DNA of 64,000 nucleotides from Flaccisagitta enflata (Eukaryota; Chaetognatha; Sagittoidea; Aphragmophora): NCBI GenBank assembly GCA_965153355.1, contig OZ231127.1, positions 34,844,001 to 34,908,000 of the forward strand, read 5' to 3'. Shown piece by piece: positions 1 to 14,932 of this stretch (position 1 is its first letter; each line of letters starts with the position of its first letter). The notes under the pieces were generated by a model. It saw only the letters and a program-made list of their open reading frames with translations, ran no database searches and was not told where the DNA came from. The position numbers and the translations under genes were made by a program.

Positions 1-2583
<2,583 letters not shown>

Positions 2584-2889
2584 AGGGAGTCAGGAGCCTA
2601 GTCAGAGACAAAAAAATTCAGAAACAGAGGCAGAGGCATCAACCGGGAAAGACATCAGGCCAGACGGAGATAGAGACAGACTCAGGGTGAAAATGAGAGA
2701 GAAAGAGACAGCGAGGCTGAGAAACGGAGTGACTATTGGTACCAAAGAAGAGGCAAAGAAAATCGGCCGATGCTCGGTCCTTTTTTTTCTCCATAGACCA
2801 ATATCTGCATAGAATCCTTCCTTTGCTCTTTTTTGGTCCATTTCTTCACTTTTTGTTAGAAAAAAGAAGAACTCTTATAGATAGATGTA

Positions 2890-3066
2890 CAGTTGAACCC
2901 CGCTCTAACGGATTTCAGGGGACCAACAGTTTTCTTCTGTTATGGGCGGACTTCTGTTATTGCCAACAAAGGAAATAAAAGAAATCAACTTGAAGGGACC
3001 ATGTATTTGTGTCTGTTATAGGCGGAATTCCGTTGGTGGCGGGTCCGTTAGAGCGGGGTTCAACTG
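2890..3066. mobile_element. Pogo-like palindromic MITE, 177 bp, TA target site
   Basis: Begins CAGTTGAACCCCGCTCTAAC and ends with its inverse, flanked by TA on both sides (2888-2889, 3067-3068). The inner part is also complementary (GTTATGGGCGGA against TCTGTTATAGGCGGAAT). No coding capacity. TIR type and TA duplication fit a non-autonomous Tc1/mariner/pogo element. Confidence 0.88.
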
Positions 3067-3351
3067 TAGAATGAAAGGAAAGAAGACATCCAAACGATAT
3101 GTTATCGCCCTTGTGCGTAACGGCGTGGAAGAGGAGGAATTTGCTTCTCATCACTCTTTAATTTTCCGTCAAGATGATTCCGCCACTTATTGAAATGAAT
3201 GCAAATATTGAATGCACTCATATAGAGACAAAGGTCACAATGATCAGCCAATAGAGTATACCGGATAATTTGAGAAAATCAGAGGAGAAAGTGAATTTTC
3301 CATAGGGACTTGAGTGGCCTGCTCGCCAGTTCATCTTTTAATGGTAATTTT

Positions 3352-3560
3352 CAATTGCGGACACGCAACTCTATAACAGACTTTGTCCGTCCATTGGTTC
3401 GGGATCATTGAGTTGAAAAGTAGAAAAATGAGCAATTTAGATACTTTTTATATATGCTTGTGTGTGGGATGGGGGTTAAGGGTTGGGATGGGGATAGGGG
3501 TTGTACACCCCTGTCCACCCGTCCGCAGCCATATTGTGACCCTGCGTCACTTGTTTCCTA
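3352..3560 (+). mobile_element. Family B HINE-like element
   Basis: Starts with a hairpin (TTGCG GACA CGCAA), then TTTGTCCGTCCATTGG, a G-rich GGATGGGGGTT block, and ends CCGTCCGCAGCCATATTGTG...ACTTGTTT. It is an uninterrupted copy and gives the empty site for the insertion at 18282. Confidence 0.75.
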
Positions 3561-4242
<682 letters not shown>

Positions 4243-4557
4243 ATACAGACTAAGGAGAAAAAAATGAACCAGAAAATAAACATGACAAATGGAGCCTCCC
4301 ATATAAATACGTCCGTTCCAAAGATCAACGATATTTTCTTTCTTTTTCTTTATTTTTTTTCTTTGTTTGTGTATCCAAAACAAATATCCTCGGAGAGAGA
4401 GAAAGGAAGAGGGAAAAAATGCAAAAGGAAAAAAAAAACAGTTGTTGGCGAGCAGATGAAACTAGTTTTGTCAAATGCTCTCAAACTCACACAAAAAGAA
4501 AAAAAAGTGTCTTTCATATATTTAGGACAGTAGGAATTTTCACCGGGCGTTCCGCAT

Positions 4558-4750
4558 CGTCTCTGTCGTCGTTGTCGTCGTTGTCGTCGTTCATTGCAGT
4601 CGTCTTCGTCATTGTCGTCATCTCTCTCTCTCGCTCATGGATGATGAAGGTGACGAAGGTGACGACGACATTGATGACGAAAACAACGACAATGACGACG
4701 CCTATGACGACGATGAGGGCGAAAATGACGACGCTGACGACGTTGAGAAA
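4558..4750. repeat. GTC-rich then GAC-rich trinucleotide region, self-complementary
   Basis: 4558-4625 is built on GTCGTCGTT and 4645-4750 on GACGACGATGAC. The halves are complementary and could form a long imperfect hairpin. Confidence 0.8.
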
Positions 4751-4807
4751 CGTGGGTCACACTCTTGCCAAGACGGACCAACAGAAGACGAGAGCGAAAA
4801 GCCCGGG

Positions 4808-5000
4808 AAATCGAGATGATGAAGAGGAAGAACAAGAAGGGGGGAGGAGGGGGAGGCAGAGGAAAAAGAAGAGGAGGAAGGGAAGGAGGAGGGAAAAAGA
4901 AAAGGAGTAGGGGGAGGAGGAAGGATAAAGTGTATGAGGAGGAAGAGGAGGGGAAAGAAGAAGAGGGAATAACGCGAGATGGAAGAAGAGGAGAGGGATT
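4808..5000 (+). repeat. Purine-rich GGA/GAA tract
   Basis: Nearly all A/G, with GGAGGA and GAAGAG motifs. The Lys/Glu/Gly-rich frames here are compositional. Confidence 0.85.
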
Positions 5001-5162
5001 TTTCTTATTTTTTCTTTCCTCACTTTTCTTTTACTGTTTTAAAAAGGAGGAAAAAGTCGAGGAAAACGAGGACAATGAGAAAGGAAAAAGGATTTTTGTT
5101 GATGAGAAAAAAGAGCAAAAACTAAGAAAACGAATTGATGAGAGGAGGATTTCAAATGATTT

Positions 5163-5242
<80 letters not shown>
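5163..5242 (+). repeat. (GA)n microsatellite
   Basis: Pure GA dinucleotides. Confidence 0.97.
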
Positions 5243-5245
<3 letters not shown>

Positions 5246-5552
5246 TGATGAACAGTTAATGGTTGCTTGGAAGGCAAAAATGAAGAAAAATGCGAAGATG
5301 CAAATTGCAGATTTCTTTGTGATATCACCATTGGCATCGGGAAGTTTCAATTTCGACGCTACTTGGTGAGTAAATAGAAGAGACGTCCCTTGATACGTTA
5401 TTCTGCCCATTAGTCATCTATTGTCAAAAAAGATCTAAATGTATTTTTGGACCTTGAGAAATGGACCTTAAAATCATATTTTGAGCTTGAGCAATGATAA
5501 TGGATCTTTAGCTGATCCATCACATGCAGCTGATGGCTGGAATTTTCGCTCA
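5243..5552. other. No gene seen
   Basis: Unique-looking AT-rich DNA with a local TGGACCTT/ATGGATCTT similarity. Confidence 0.45.
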
Positions 5553-5796
5553 TTTTTAAGTCGCTGCCTAAGCGACTCTATAAGAGGGTGTGTCCGTAGG
5601 AAGGAAGGTCTGTATGTAGATAGGTAACGCGAAAATTTTGATGACGCGAAATCGACTGAAAAACGGATTTCTGACCATCGCAGCTCCTGCCTGGCTTCAA
5701 TACAGCCCCCCCACTCATATACTGCCCCTGCCCATTCGCATTACTGCCCCTGCCCACCAGCAGCGACTACGGATTGGCCGTGTATCCGGCCTTGTT
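5553..5796 (+). mobile_element. Family A HINE-like element, variant hairpin
   Basis: Starts TTTTTAAGTCGCTGCCTAAG with an AGTCGCT/AGCGACT hairpin and ends GCCGTGTATCCGGCCTTGTT after CAGCAGCGACTACGG. The internal AGCGACT arm near the right end repeats the variant stem, not the usual CGCGACT. Confidence 0.72.
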
Positions 5797-7619
5797 CATT
5801 ACTATCTTGCTAAAAAGTATATCAACACGTTGGAATACAGCCCAGTAATTCATCAACAAATGCATCAAACATTTGTAAAATTCAAGTGGTATCTTGTGGG
5901 ACCTCCTTTGGCATAAACTGGTTTTTATGAGCCTCGGCATGCTTCCATTAAGTGTTTTTATGTTCTTCCACACCTTGAGAATGATTCTCTTAGCCTGGAC
6001 ATGCAGCCCCATCTGTAGCTTCTTCATCTGAATCAATGACAATTTGATCGGTTCCAGGCCAACTTGACACCAACCTGTCACCATCTTGACACCAGTTTGA
6101 CACCATGGTCTGAACAAAAAAGCGCATTTGTCTCTGATAAAGCCGCACTCAAAACTATAGAATTCTAAAATGCATTTTTTTTTGCCCTTTTCTAATTGAG
6201 GTAGCAATTTGGTTTTGCATGTCATTTCTAAACAACTGCAGTTAAAGCAATGCGGTTTGTGCCATTAGCTTGGAAATTCAATGAAGTTTCCAGACATCAC
6301 TGATTTTCATGTTTGCTTCATTCTTTTGGTAGTTATGCACCATTGTGCTTGTTTATATACATATTCTAAGCAAGATAGTGCAACACGAGTTTTTTTTACA
6401 AAAAAGTAAAGAATCTGAAATTATCACATATCAGTCATGATTTGCAATTCTTGGCCATGACAATCTGGTTTAAGGTAGTAAACAAGTGTTCTTGTAGCCA
6501 TGCCAGATTTGAGGGTGAACAGTGTTTTTGTCAGATACATAAGAAATAACCATCTGTCAACAACTCCTCTTGACAAACAACAAGAAAAAGTTTGCTAACG
6601 ATCAGCCCACAACAATTTTCTTGGATGTTCAAGGTAATGATAACCGTTTTAGCCGTAAAAAACACAGGCGAGTCAACAAGAAAATTCTTGTGAGCGGCAA
6701 ATACAGTTGAGCTTCAATCTCGCACATCTCAAGAGACTCTTGAATGAATAATGCCCTTTTAAAAAATAAGACATTAGAAAAATCAGAAGCCACTCTTTCA
6801 GTGTTTTCAATTCCCGCGATAATAGTCAGAAAATATGCATCCAACCTGGACGAACGAAAAACCGCCAACAGTTCTTATCCTCCTCCATCATTATTTTGGC
6901 GGTCCATGTTTTATTCAGCTTCGTTTGGAAAATAGAAATTAATTACTGATTTAGTCTGTGAAGTTGAACTGCGTAGGAGAACAAAGTTGATAACTTGCTT
7001 TTATAGGCCAACCTTTTTTCAGAGTGGCTCTGACTTCTCTAATGTTTAAAACTTGGCATATTTCAGGCTTTTTTAGCGGCTATCACGACTGCGACAGGTC
7101 TGCCTTGCAACTTGCAAGTTGCAAGCGGGTGCTCTATTGGACGGTGTAATTGTGACTCGTCCGTGCTAAAGTTTCTCTTTTCCTTCTCTTTTCTGTTTAG
7201 ACTTTAAGTGCTTACCCTCTTTGACGAGAATAGTTAATGACGGCTTGCCTCGCCGTTTTAGGGGATAAACAAATCGGAAAATGACACATAAAAGCCTGAA
7301 AAAAAGTTTTTATATGCTGTGGACTAGAATCGGAAATGATATGAGGAACTTTTCAATGTCGCGTTGTGAGCCAAGGACAAATACGAAGAGCACTCAGGTC
7401 GTATTCTGTCAAAATACAAAATCGAGGAAAGCCAACTGTACTTTCCAAAAGGGTCTTTAGACATGAACACAAATACAAATGAGGTTAAAAGAATATTTTG
7501 AAATATGGGGTAGAGGTGAGAGGACATGGGATTTCATGGACATGGTGGGGTCAATTCAAGGACGGCAGCAATCGATTGGCAGACTCTCTTGAAGAACATT
7601 CATTCCAAGTTTCTTTTTT
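5797..7619. other. No gene seen; one MITE end at 6704
   Basis: AT-rich. CAGTTGAGCTTCAATCTCGC at 6704 resembles the end of the 40798 MITE; its partner end is unclear. Reading frames under 155 codons have no recognisable motif. Confidence 0.45.
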
Positions 7620-8349
7620 GGGCAGCGGCCCCGAAGGGGACGAAGTCCTGTAGAACACAGGGGGACTTTCGTTCGTCCGTTCGTCCGTTCGTTCGTTAGT
7701 CCCCCCCCCTTCATCAGACCCCTCAGGCCTCAAATCTGGCCTCTCAGGCCTCAAATCCAGCCTCTCAGGTCTCAAATCCAGCCTCCCAGGCCTCCAATCT
7801 GGCCTCTCAGGCCTCAAATCTGGCCTCTCAGGCCTCAAATCTGGCCTCTCAGGCCTTTCAGACCTCGAATTTGGCCTCTCAGGCCTCAAATCTGGCCTCT
7901 CAGGCCTCAAATCTGGCTTCTCAGCCCTCAAATCCAAATTCTCAGGCCTCAAACCTGGACTCTCATGCCTCAAATTAGGCCTCTCAGGCCTCAAATCAGC
8001 CATCTAAACCTCAATTTATTGCTCCCTGGCTTCAAATCAGTCCTCTGGCCTTTCAAGCCTTAATCCAGCTCTCTCAAGCCTCAAGTCAGCCCTCTCAAGC
8101 TTCCAATCGGCATTATCAGGCCTTATATCAGCCTTCTTAGACCTCAGTTTAGGCTCTTGAATGCCTTCAGTCAGCCCTCTATAGCATCTCATCCACTTCT
8201 TCAGGTAGGACGAACGAAAGTCCCCCTGTGTTCTTCAGGACTTCGTCCCCTTCGGGGCCGCTGCCCTGCTTCCCCTCACTCCAATTCACAATCACTCAAA
8301 GCAGGGCAACGGGTATCGCTGACCACATATTGCCCTTGGGCGACCTGTT
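7620..8349 (+). mobile_element. Family D foldback element (copy 1)
   Basis: A left arm of about 59 bp (GGGCAGCGGCCCCGAAGGGG...) is repeated inverted at 8208-8266. Between them lies a 21-bp minisatellite (CTCTCAGGCCTCAAATCTGG type). The tail 8267-8349 (GGGTATCGCTGACCA) ends with a GCCC-TT-GGGC hairpin. Arg-Pro-Glu reading frames are the minisatellite. Confidence 0.85.
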
Positions 8350-8409
8350 TACCAGTAAAGGCGGCTCTCGCCGACCGGAAAGAAATCGTAAGGGCTGTTT
8401 TGTGTGTGT

Positions 8410-8970
8410 GTGACTCTCACCTTTCTCTCTCTGTCTCCCTCCCATGCTCCCTCCTCCTTCCCTCCTCCTCGCTCCCTCCTTCCTCCTTCCTCCCCGCTCC
8501 CTCCCTTCCCTCACCCCTCCTCTTGCTCTCCTCTCTCACTTCTCCCCTTGCTCTCCCTCCTCTCTCTCACTCTCTCTCCCTCTCACTCCCTCATCCTCCC
8601 CTCTCGCTCCTCCCTCTCTCCTCCCTCCCTCCTTCTCTCCCTCCCTTCCCTCCCTCCCTCCCTCCCCTTCCCCTCCCTCTCCCCTTCCCCCTCCTCTCTC
8701 TCTTCCCCTCCTTTCTCTCTCTCTCTCCTTCCCTCCCTTCCCTCCCTCCTCTCCCTCCCTTTCCTCCCCCCTCCCTCCCCTCCCTCCTCCCCTCTCCTCT
8801 CTCTCCCTCCACCTCCTTCCCTCCCTCTCTCCTCCACCTCCCTCCCTCCCTCTCCCCTACCTCCTCTCCCTCGACCTCTCTCCTTTCCCTCACTCCCTCC
8901 CTCCTCCCTCCCTTACTCCTTCTCCCACCCTCCTCTTCCTTCCTCTGCCTCCCTCTGCCCTCTGCTGAAC
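8410..8970 (+). repeat. Polypyrimidine (CCTCCCT) tract, 560 bp
   Basis: Almost all C/T with irregular CCTCCCTCC units. Long Ser/Pro/Leu reading frames across it are compositional. It could adopt triplex (H-DNA) structure. Confidence 0.93.
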
Positions 8971-8978
8971 TCATTTTT

Positions 8979-9681
8979 GGGCAGCGGCCCCGAAGGGGAC
9001 GAAGTCCTGTAGAACACAGGGGGACTTTCGTTCGTCCGTTTGTCCGTCCGTCCGTCCGTCCGTCCGTCCGTCCGTCCGTCCGTCCGTCTGTCCGTCCGTC
9101 CGTTCGTTCGTTAGTCCCCCCCCCTTCATCAGACCCCTCAAACCTAAAATCCTGCCTCTCAGACCTCAAATCCAGCCTCTCCGGCCTCAAATCCAGCCTC
9201 TCAGACCTCAAATCTGGCCTCTCAGGCCTCAAATCTGGCCTCCCAGGCCTCAAATCTGGCCTCTCAGGCCTTAAATCCTAATTCTCAGGCCTCAAACCTA
9301 GCCTTTCATACCTCAAATTTGGCCTCTCAGGCCTCAAATAAGCCATCTAAACCTCAATTTAATGAATTTATTGCTCTCAGGCCTTTCAAGCCTTAATCCA
9401 GCGCTCTCAAGCTTTAAGTCAGCTCTCTCAAGCTTCAAATCGGCATTCTCAGGCCTTAAATCAGCCTTCTTAAACCACAGTTTAGGCTCTTGAATGCCTT
9501 CAGTCAGCCCTCTATAGCATCTCATCAACTTTTTAAGGTAGGAGGAACGAAAGTCTCTCTGTGTTCTACAGGACTTCGTCCCCTTTGGGGCCGCTGCCGT
9601 GCTTCCTCTCACTCCATTTCACAATCACTCAAAGCAGGGCAACGGGTATCGCTGACCACATATTGCCCTTGGGCGACCTGT
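8979..9681 (+). mobile_element. Family D foldback element (copy 2)
   Basis: Same architecture and largely the same interior as copy 1, offset by 1359 bp. The left arm is 8979-9038, followed by a (GTCC)n run to about 9105. The right arm is 9541-9598, and the tail ends in GCCC-TT-GGGC. It contains an extra short TTTAATGAATTTATT stretch. Confidence 0.85.
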
Positions 9682-10240
9682 TGTTGTTATTTAGGGCCCA
9701 AAATTGAGATCGATGAAAAATAAAGATCTTTGAGAAAAATGCGGAAAATGTGAAAAAATAAAAAAAGATTAAAAAATTCATAGCGCCTAAAGTATTGGTC
9801 CGACAGTGCCCTGATTTTTTCCAGAAGGTGTAAAAAAGTGCCTTCTTTCACCCTGTACCAATTTCAACCCCAGCCTCGGGCGAGCCTAGTCGCTCCCCAA
9901 GCGAAAATAGAAAAAATTAATTCCTAAGCGAAACTCAAAAAATCGAAAAACGTTTTTCGATTTTTTTCCCAATGATCACTGTTGTCTTTATTCTAGGCAA
10001 CATCGTTTCATCATCCATTGATTCGAATACTGCGGGCAGTTGGGGCCTATTATTCAGCGTAAGTCGATAAAACTGGCAACAAAAACTGCAAAGTTTCATT
10101 GATAATTATAATCAAAAAAATATTATGAACAAGGAAGGAATCAAGTAACGAATTTCTCAAAATTCTCACAAAAACGAAAAGGACATCCCATCTTACTTTC
10201 TTGCCATCGAAAACTTGAGATGTCATCCCGAATGTTTTGG
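9682..10240. other. No gene seen
   Basis: AT-rich with repeated AAAATCGAAAAACG-like words. Confidence 0.45.
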
Positions 10241-10460
10241 AACTAGGCCGGATAGACGGCTGCCCCTGTCGCGTGAGGATGGGCAGGGGCCGTTTTTGAG
10301 GTTATTAGAGCATTTGGGTGGGATCAGTGAGGCCAAAGACCGGGAAACAAAACAAAAAGTAAAACGGGATGGACCGACCACCCAACAAACCAACCGACCA
10401 ACAAACCGACCAACGAACGGTGAAAGCGGAGTATAGAGACGCGTAACACGCGACTAAAAA
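10241..10460 (-). mobile_element. Family A HINE-like element
   Basis: Reads AGGCCGGATAGACGGCTGCC to GCGTAACACGCGACTAAAAA on the plus strand, with CAACCGACC microsatellite sequence before the terminal hairpin and GAGGCCAAAGACCG inside. Confidence 0.8.
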
Positions 10461-11294
10461 GAAACCTATTGCTTCTGTTTTTTAACTGTTCGTTGAAGTT
10501 GGCACCGTCAGCATTTCAAATCCTAGAGCGATCATCGCTCTTCACTAAACGCCGTTCAGGCAAATCCCTAATTGTTTTTGAACGCCACGATGTTGGGGAA
10601 AGAAATAATGGCCAAAAAGCTCAACAATGGGTTTGTCTCTGTTTTGCCGCTACGTCAGTCTTTAGTCAATCGATGGTCTCTTTGAACATGATTTACGTCT
10701 CGTTTAATACCCGCCAAAATCATTAAAATGAAATCCTATCAAACACGAGGTTAACAGCGAAAACATAATTTAAAAGACCCAATTTATGAAAGTTAGACAT
10801 ATCCATCATTGATTCCGTATCTTTGCTGCATTCGCCGCAAGACCCGGAAGCGCAAAAAAAATGAAATATGAAAGAAAATCAGCTTTTTATTTGGATTATG
10901 GTACCATTTTATGATGAAAGATACGAAGTAAAATTTCAGGCCGCTTGCAAGGCGCAAAACCTGTTTGGGTTGTCTTCTGTTATCAATTGGTACAACAGAC
11001 CAACTGATTTTGTTTTCCTTCCGAGCAGCAGGAACTCCTACCAAAATCTTTCAACTGGCTATGTCATGGTGTACAGGAACATGAAATTTTGGTTTCATTT
11101 TACTTTTAGCTTGTGATATAGGTGTACCACCAGAAAATATCATTGGGATTTTAGTTTAGTATTTTTGATATAATGTATAAAGTGTTTTAACAATGTTTTT
11201 CAACTCAGAATACTCATAATGGTTTCATAACAATCAGAATTAAAAATTGAATATTTGAATTCTTTAGAAAAATAGTGAACAAATTTTCAGAACA
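10461..11294. other. No gene seen
   Basis: Unique-looking AT-rich DNA; short frames only. Confidence 0.45.
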
Positions 11295-11445
11295 TTGTTG
11301 GGTGAAATTATATTACGGCCTCAGTAAAGAAAATTTTGCATTTCTAAGAACATGGCCCTTTTCTTATATGTTTTTAGAATGAGGCCATGTTTTTGGAAAT
11401 GCAAATTTTTTTATTTCTATGCAATGATATAATTTCACCCAACAA
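11295..11445. mobile_element. Hairpin MITE, 151 bp
   Basis: TTGTTGGGTGAAATTATA is inverted at the right end, and the inner segments AACATGGCC/GGCCATGTT pair too, so the whole unit folds. No clear target duplication. Confidence 0.75.
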
Positions 11446-11752
11446 GAGTGAGATGACAAAGTATAATTTTCTGTAAAAAATCTTCTTTTTTCTACCTTTT
11501 TTCAATACAATATGTAGATCAAATTTGTATTTCAGAGGTTATCTATGCAAAAATCTATAATTCAACACTTAAAAAATGCTTTTTTATAAAGAATTTTTAA
11601 AGAAAACTATCATAAAAAATATCTAAAAAATTGTAATGACACTTGAAATTTCTTCTTCCCATGCACTGCGTCCTATATATCAGTATACCTACCCATTTAC
11701 TTGTCTGTCTTTCTATATTTTCATCTATCGATTAATCTATCTAGCTATTTCT

Positions 11753-11754
<2 letters not shown>
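11446..11754. other. No gene seen
   Basis: Very AT-rich sequence. Confidence 0.45.
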
Positions 11755-11828
<74 letters not shown>

Positions 11829-11829
11829 T
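11755..11829 (+). repeat. (CTAT)n microsatellite
   Basis: Perfect CTAT repeats with degenerate CTAT/CTGT flanks from 11690 to 11910. Confidence 0.96.
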
Positions 11830-11949
11830 TATCTATCCATCCATCTTTCTATTAATCAACCAATTAATCTTTGTATCCCTGTCTTTTCTGCTTATCTATT
11901 GATCCTATCCATTATAAACTAAAATCTAAATGAATTTATCTGACAGCCG

Positions 11950-12075
11950 CGATTTTTTTGTTTGTTTTTTTGTTATTTTTTTCCTTCCCCTTCTTTTTTC
12001 CTTCTTTTTTTTTCTTTCTTTTTCCTTCTTTTTTTTCTTTGTTTTTTCTTTTTTTCCTTCTTTCTTCTTTCATGG
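11950..12075 (+). repeat. T-rich low-complexity tract
   Basis: TTTTTTCCTTC-type sequence. Confidence 0.85.
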
Positions 12076-12284
12076 CTTCTGGAACCTTCCGACTGGCCGT
12101 CAACTCTTCCGAGCAGCGGCGCTGCGCGATACTCCACAATCAGCGCCTCTGTGGTGCAACAATCCAAAGAACATAAAGGATCTGAGCACATCAAGTCAAT
12201 TTGCCCCAAGCTTATAATTATGGCCCTCTCCTTTCTCTTTCATGACCGGGGTCTGTCTATGTCTGAATGATGACTGTTTACACG

Positions 12285-12470
12285 AAGACGAAGAACAAGA
12301 ACAAGGCAGAGATCAAGAAGAGGAAGAAAAAGAAGAAGAAAACAAAGAGGAGGAATGAAATGAAATATAAAAGTATTAAGGAAAATAAGAAAAAATTAGA
12401 AAAAAAAAAGAGCGAGAAAGGAAAAGTAAGAGAAAGAAACGAATTGAAAGAAGAAGGAGAATAAGAAGGA
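12285..12470 (+). repeat. A-rich purine tract
   Basis: GAAGAAGAAAA and similar. Lys/Glu frames here are compositional. Confidence 0.8.
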
Positions 12471-13633
12471 GAAGAATGATCATAATTGTTAAGCTAGGTC
12501 TCTATCACACAGACGCCAGGACGCATCTAAAATAAGGCAGACGAAAGGGATTGACAAATGGGTTCATTTCAAGCCATGCTCTGTCTCTATCCGTCAACTT
12601 ATTTCAAAATCCCTTTTTTCTTTGCTTTGCTGTCATTCATTCGTAAAAGACCTTGGAGCTTTTTTACTCTTCTTCTTCTGCTTCTTCTTCTGTGGAATGA
12701 TAAATTTTGTTACTGAAGAATCAAAAGAACTTCCACATTGATTTTTATTACCTCCCTTGCCTAAAAGAGTATTTACTGCAAAATTCGAGCACGCGACTCT
12801 ATGATCTTTATGTCGGTCGGAGTTAATGAGCTTATTTTATCCCTGCTACTGCTCACCTGCACATATCCTGGGCAGCAACATATCCGGTCTGCGGCTACTT
12901 CTCTCATTGTATTTTGATGCCGTCTGTAGAGAGTAGATATCTACTTCAATCAAGAATATGGTTAATGACCTTATGCGCTATGTCAATAAATTTGCAGCAG
13001 TATAGTTGATAGATTGCTTTTTGTTTAATTGTACTCGATGTCTTGATGTAAATAAACTTTCTTATATATTATGCTTTTACGAAACCCTAAGCAAATATTC
13101 AGTCAAGTTTGACCGCCAGTCCAATAGCTTCGGTTACATTTTGAGGAGAAAAAAAATCTCACCAAAAATCGCCGATGAAAAGTTGTCCAAGCAGCGCCTG
13201 TGTAGCGAAGAAGTAACAAATCTGCGAAGAGGTTCAAGCTGAACCTGTGGAAAACATACAAACCTACGCCAAAGGGCGGGGAACCAGCGACGAGAAAGGG
13301 GCTTACCTGCGTCAGGCAGGTGGCATGTTAGCAACATCGTAATGGTAAAACTCGCAGATGTCAGAGATGGTAAAACTGCGGTCTACCTGTGGCAAAGTGG
13401 CGGGCAACTGGTGGGAAACTGGCGCGCCTGGGGCACACCGAAGGCAAACCTGCGGTCTACCTACGGCAGAAAACCGGCTCCTTCGTGTTTCGTCGGTGAG
13501 CCGAAATATCGGTTTCTCGTCGGTAAAAAGGTGGTGGACCGGAACAAAGACGGGAAATCAGAGGACGAAGGCGAAGAAAGATGAAAGAGAAGAAGGAGAA
13601 GGAGAAGAAGGAGAGAAAGAAAAAGAGGAAAAA
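12471..13633. other. No gene seen; a GC-richer patch at 13230-13500
   Basis: The patch has GGTAAAACT and CTGCGGTCTACCT internal repeats and lacks the usual microsatellites. It has short open frames but no splice or domain evidence. Confidence 0.4.
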
Positions 13634-13855
13634 GAACAAGTGACACGGGTCATTGCATTGTTGCGGACGTTTGGGCAGGGGCATGCAACCCCGATCCACA
13701 CCCTCCCGCGTCCCATGCTCACTCATACACACACACAGACAATCTCAACTGCAGCATCATGAATGTGTTTGTTTTTTTTTCACAATTTTAACTCGAGCGT
13801 GACCAATGGATCGATAGACAAGCCTCTTTCAGAGTTGCGTATCCCCACCAAAAAC
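13634..13855 (-). mobile_element. Family B HINE-like element, decayed
   Basis: AACAAGTGACACGGGTCATT, TTGCGGAC, GGGCAGGGGC, a short CACACACACA tract and TTTCAGAGTTGCGT match the family B order. The terminal hairpin is degraded. Confidence 0.65.
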
Positions 13856-13974
13856 GAAAAAGAAGAAAGAATAAGAAGATGAGCAAGAAGGAAAAGAAGA
13901 AAATGAAAAGGAGACGTTACTTAGAACAAGGCCAACACCTATAAGTCGCGTGCAGGACATAAATAGCTCAAGAT

Positions 13975-14150
13975 GACTTAAATTGAGTTCAAATGACTCA
14001 AGCTAGGTGACCTGAAACGACTTAGAATGACTTAAAATGACTTTAATGACCATATTGACCTTATTGACTTTGGTGACTTAATGTAACTTAATATGACTTA
14101 GAATGACTTAGAATGACTAAAAATGACTTAAAATGACTTAGAATGACATA
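13975..14150 (+). repeat. Short-unit minisatellite, AATGACTTA type
   Basis: Imperfect copies of a 9-11 bp unit (AAATGACTTA, GAATGACTTA) run directly into the family A copy that follows. Confidence 0.85.
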
Positions 14151-14155
14151 TAAGG

Positions 14156-14320
14156 GCATTTGGGAAGGAGCTGTTAGCCCAAAAAGCTTAAAAACGCCGA
14201 AAAAGTAAAAAGGGGACCTACCAACCAACCGACCAACCAACCGACCGACTGACCGACCGACCGACCGACCAACGGACCGACAAAGCGGGGTGTAGAGTTG
14301 CGTAGCGCGCAACTAAAAAG
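14156..14320 (-). mobile_element. Family A HINE-like element, partial
   Basis: GCATTTGGGAAGGAGCTGTT, AAAACGCCGAAAAAGTAAAA, CCAACCGACC repeats, then the hairpin ending GCGCAACTAAAAAG. The GGCCGGATACA end is missing. A second terminal hairpin (TTGCTTAGCAAGCGACTAAA) lies at 14410-14430. Confidence 0.7.
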
Positions 14321-14528
14321 AGAAAGCCAATTTCGCATTATTCAAATCTACGCGGTACCGACCATTAGACCATCCTACTTACCTACAAACGGACACAACC
14401 TGTTACAGAGTTGCTTAGCAAGCGACTAAAAACGAAAGAGAAAAAGGGTAAGAAAAGGAAAAACAGAAAAAACGAAAAAACAAAAACAGAAAGGGAAAAG
14501 AAAAAGAACGAGAAGACGTAAAAGAAAT

Positions 14529-14762
14529 AAAGAAGCAGAATGAGACTTGAGTGTCATTGCAAATATGGTGAATTAACATGAGAGAAGAAAAAAACACTTT
14601 TTTTAGCCTTTAAATTGAGATGCATCTCTGCTTCTTTCCATTCTACAGCTGAATGATGTCCTGTCAATATTGGACGAAAATTTCTGTTTTTATAATAAAA
14701 CAACCATATGTGTATTCCCATAAAAAGTGTTTTTTTCTTCTCTCATGTAAAGAAGCAGAATG
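14529..14762. repeat. Inverted repeat flanked by a 14-bp direct repeat
   Basis: ATGAGAGAAGAAAAAAACAC (14578) is inverted at 14722-14745, and AAAGAAGCAGAATG occurs on both sides (14529-14542, 14749-14762). Possible small mobile element; ends uncertain. Confidence 0.5.
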
Positions 14763-14932
14763 TTGCTTTCTATGGGTTTGATGAATATCATATTGCAAAT
14801 AAACATAACGGCAACGGGATAGAAACATCAACAGTGGAGCAGTGTGGCGCCAAAGTGAACCAAGTGACAGCTGCCACAATGCCACAATGCTTCCATCTTA
14901 AAGTTCAAACTCAGACCAATCTATATCTAGTA

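Noticed and set aside
4765-5259. Gly/Arg/Lys-rich frame resembling an RGG protein
   Set aside because: It lies on a purine-rich low-complexity tract that runs into (GA)n.
7551-8003. Proline/arginine repeat protein (RPERPDL units)
   Set aside because: The 21-bp family D minisatellite keeps frames open on both strands. Other copies of the same element have different frames and stops.
8157-9281. 374-codon Ser/Pro/Leu-rich frame
   Set aside because: It spans a family D tail, a polypyrimidine tract and a second D element; composition only.
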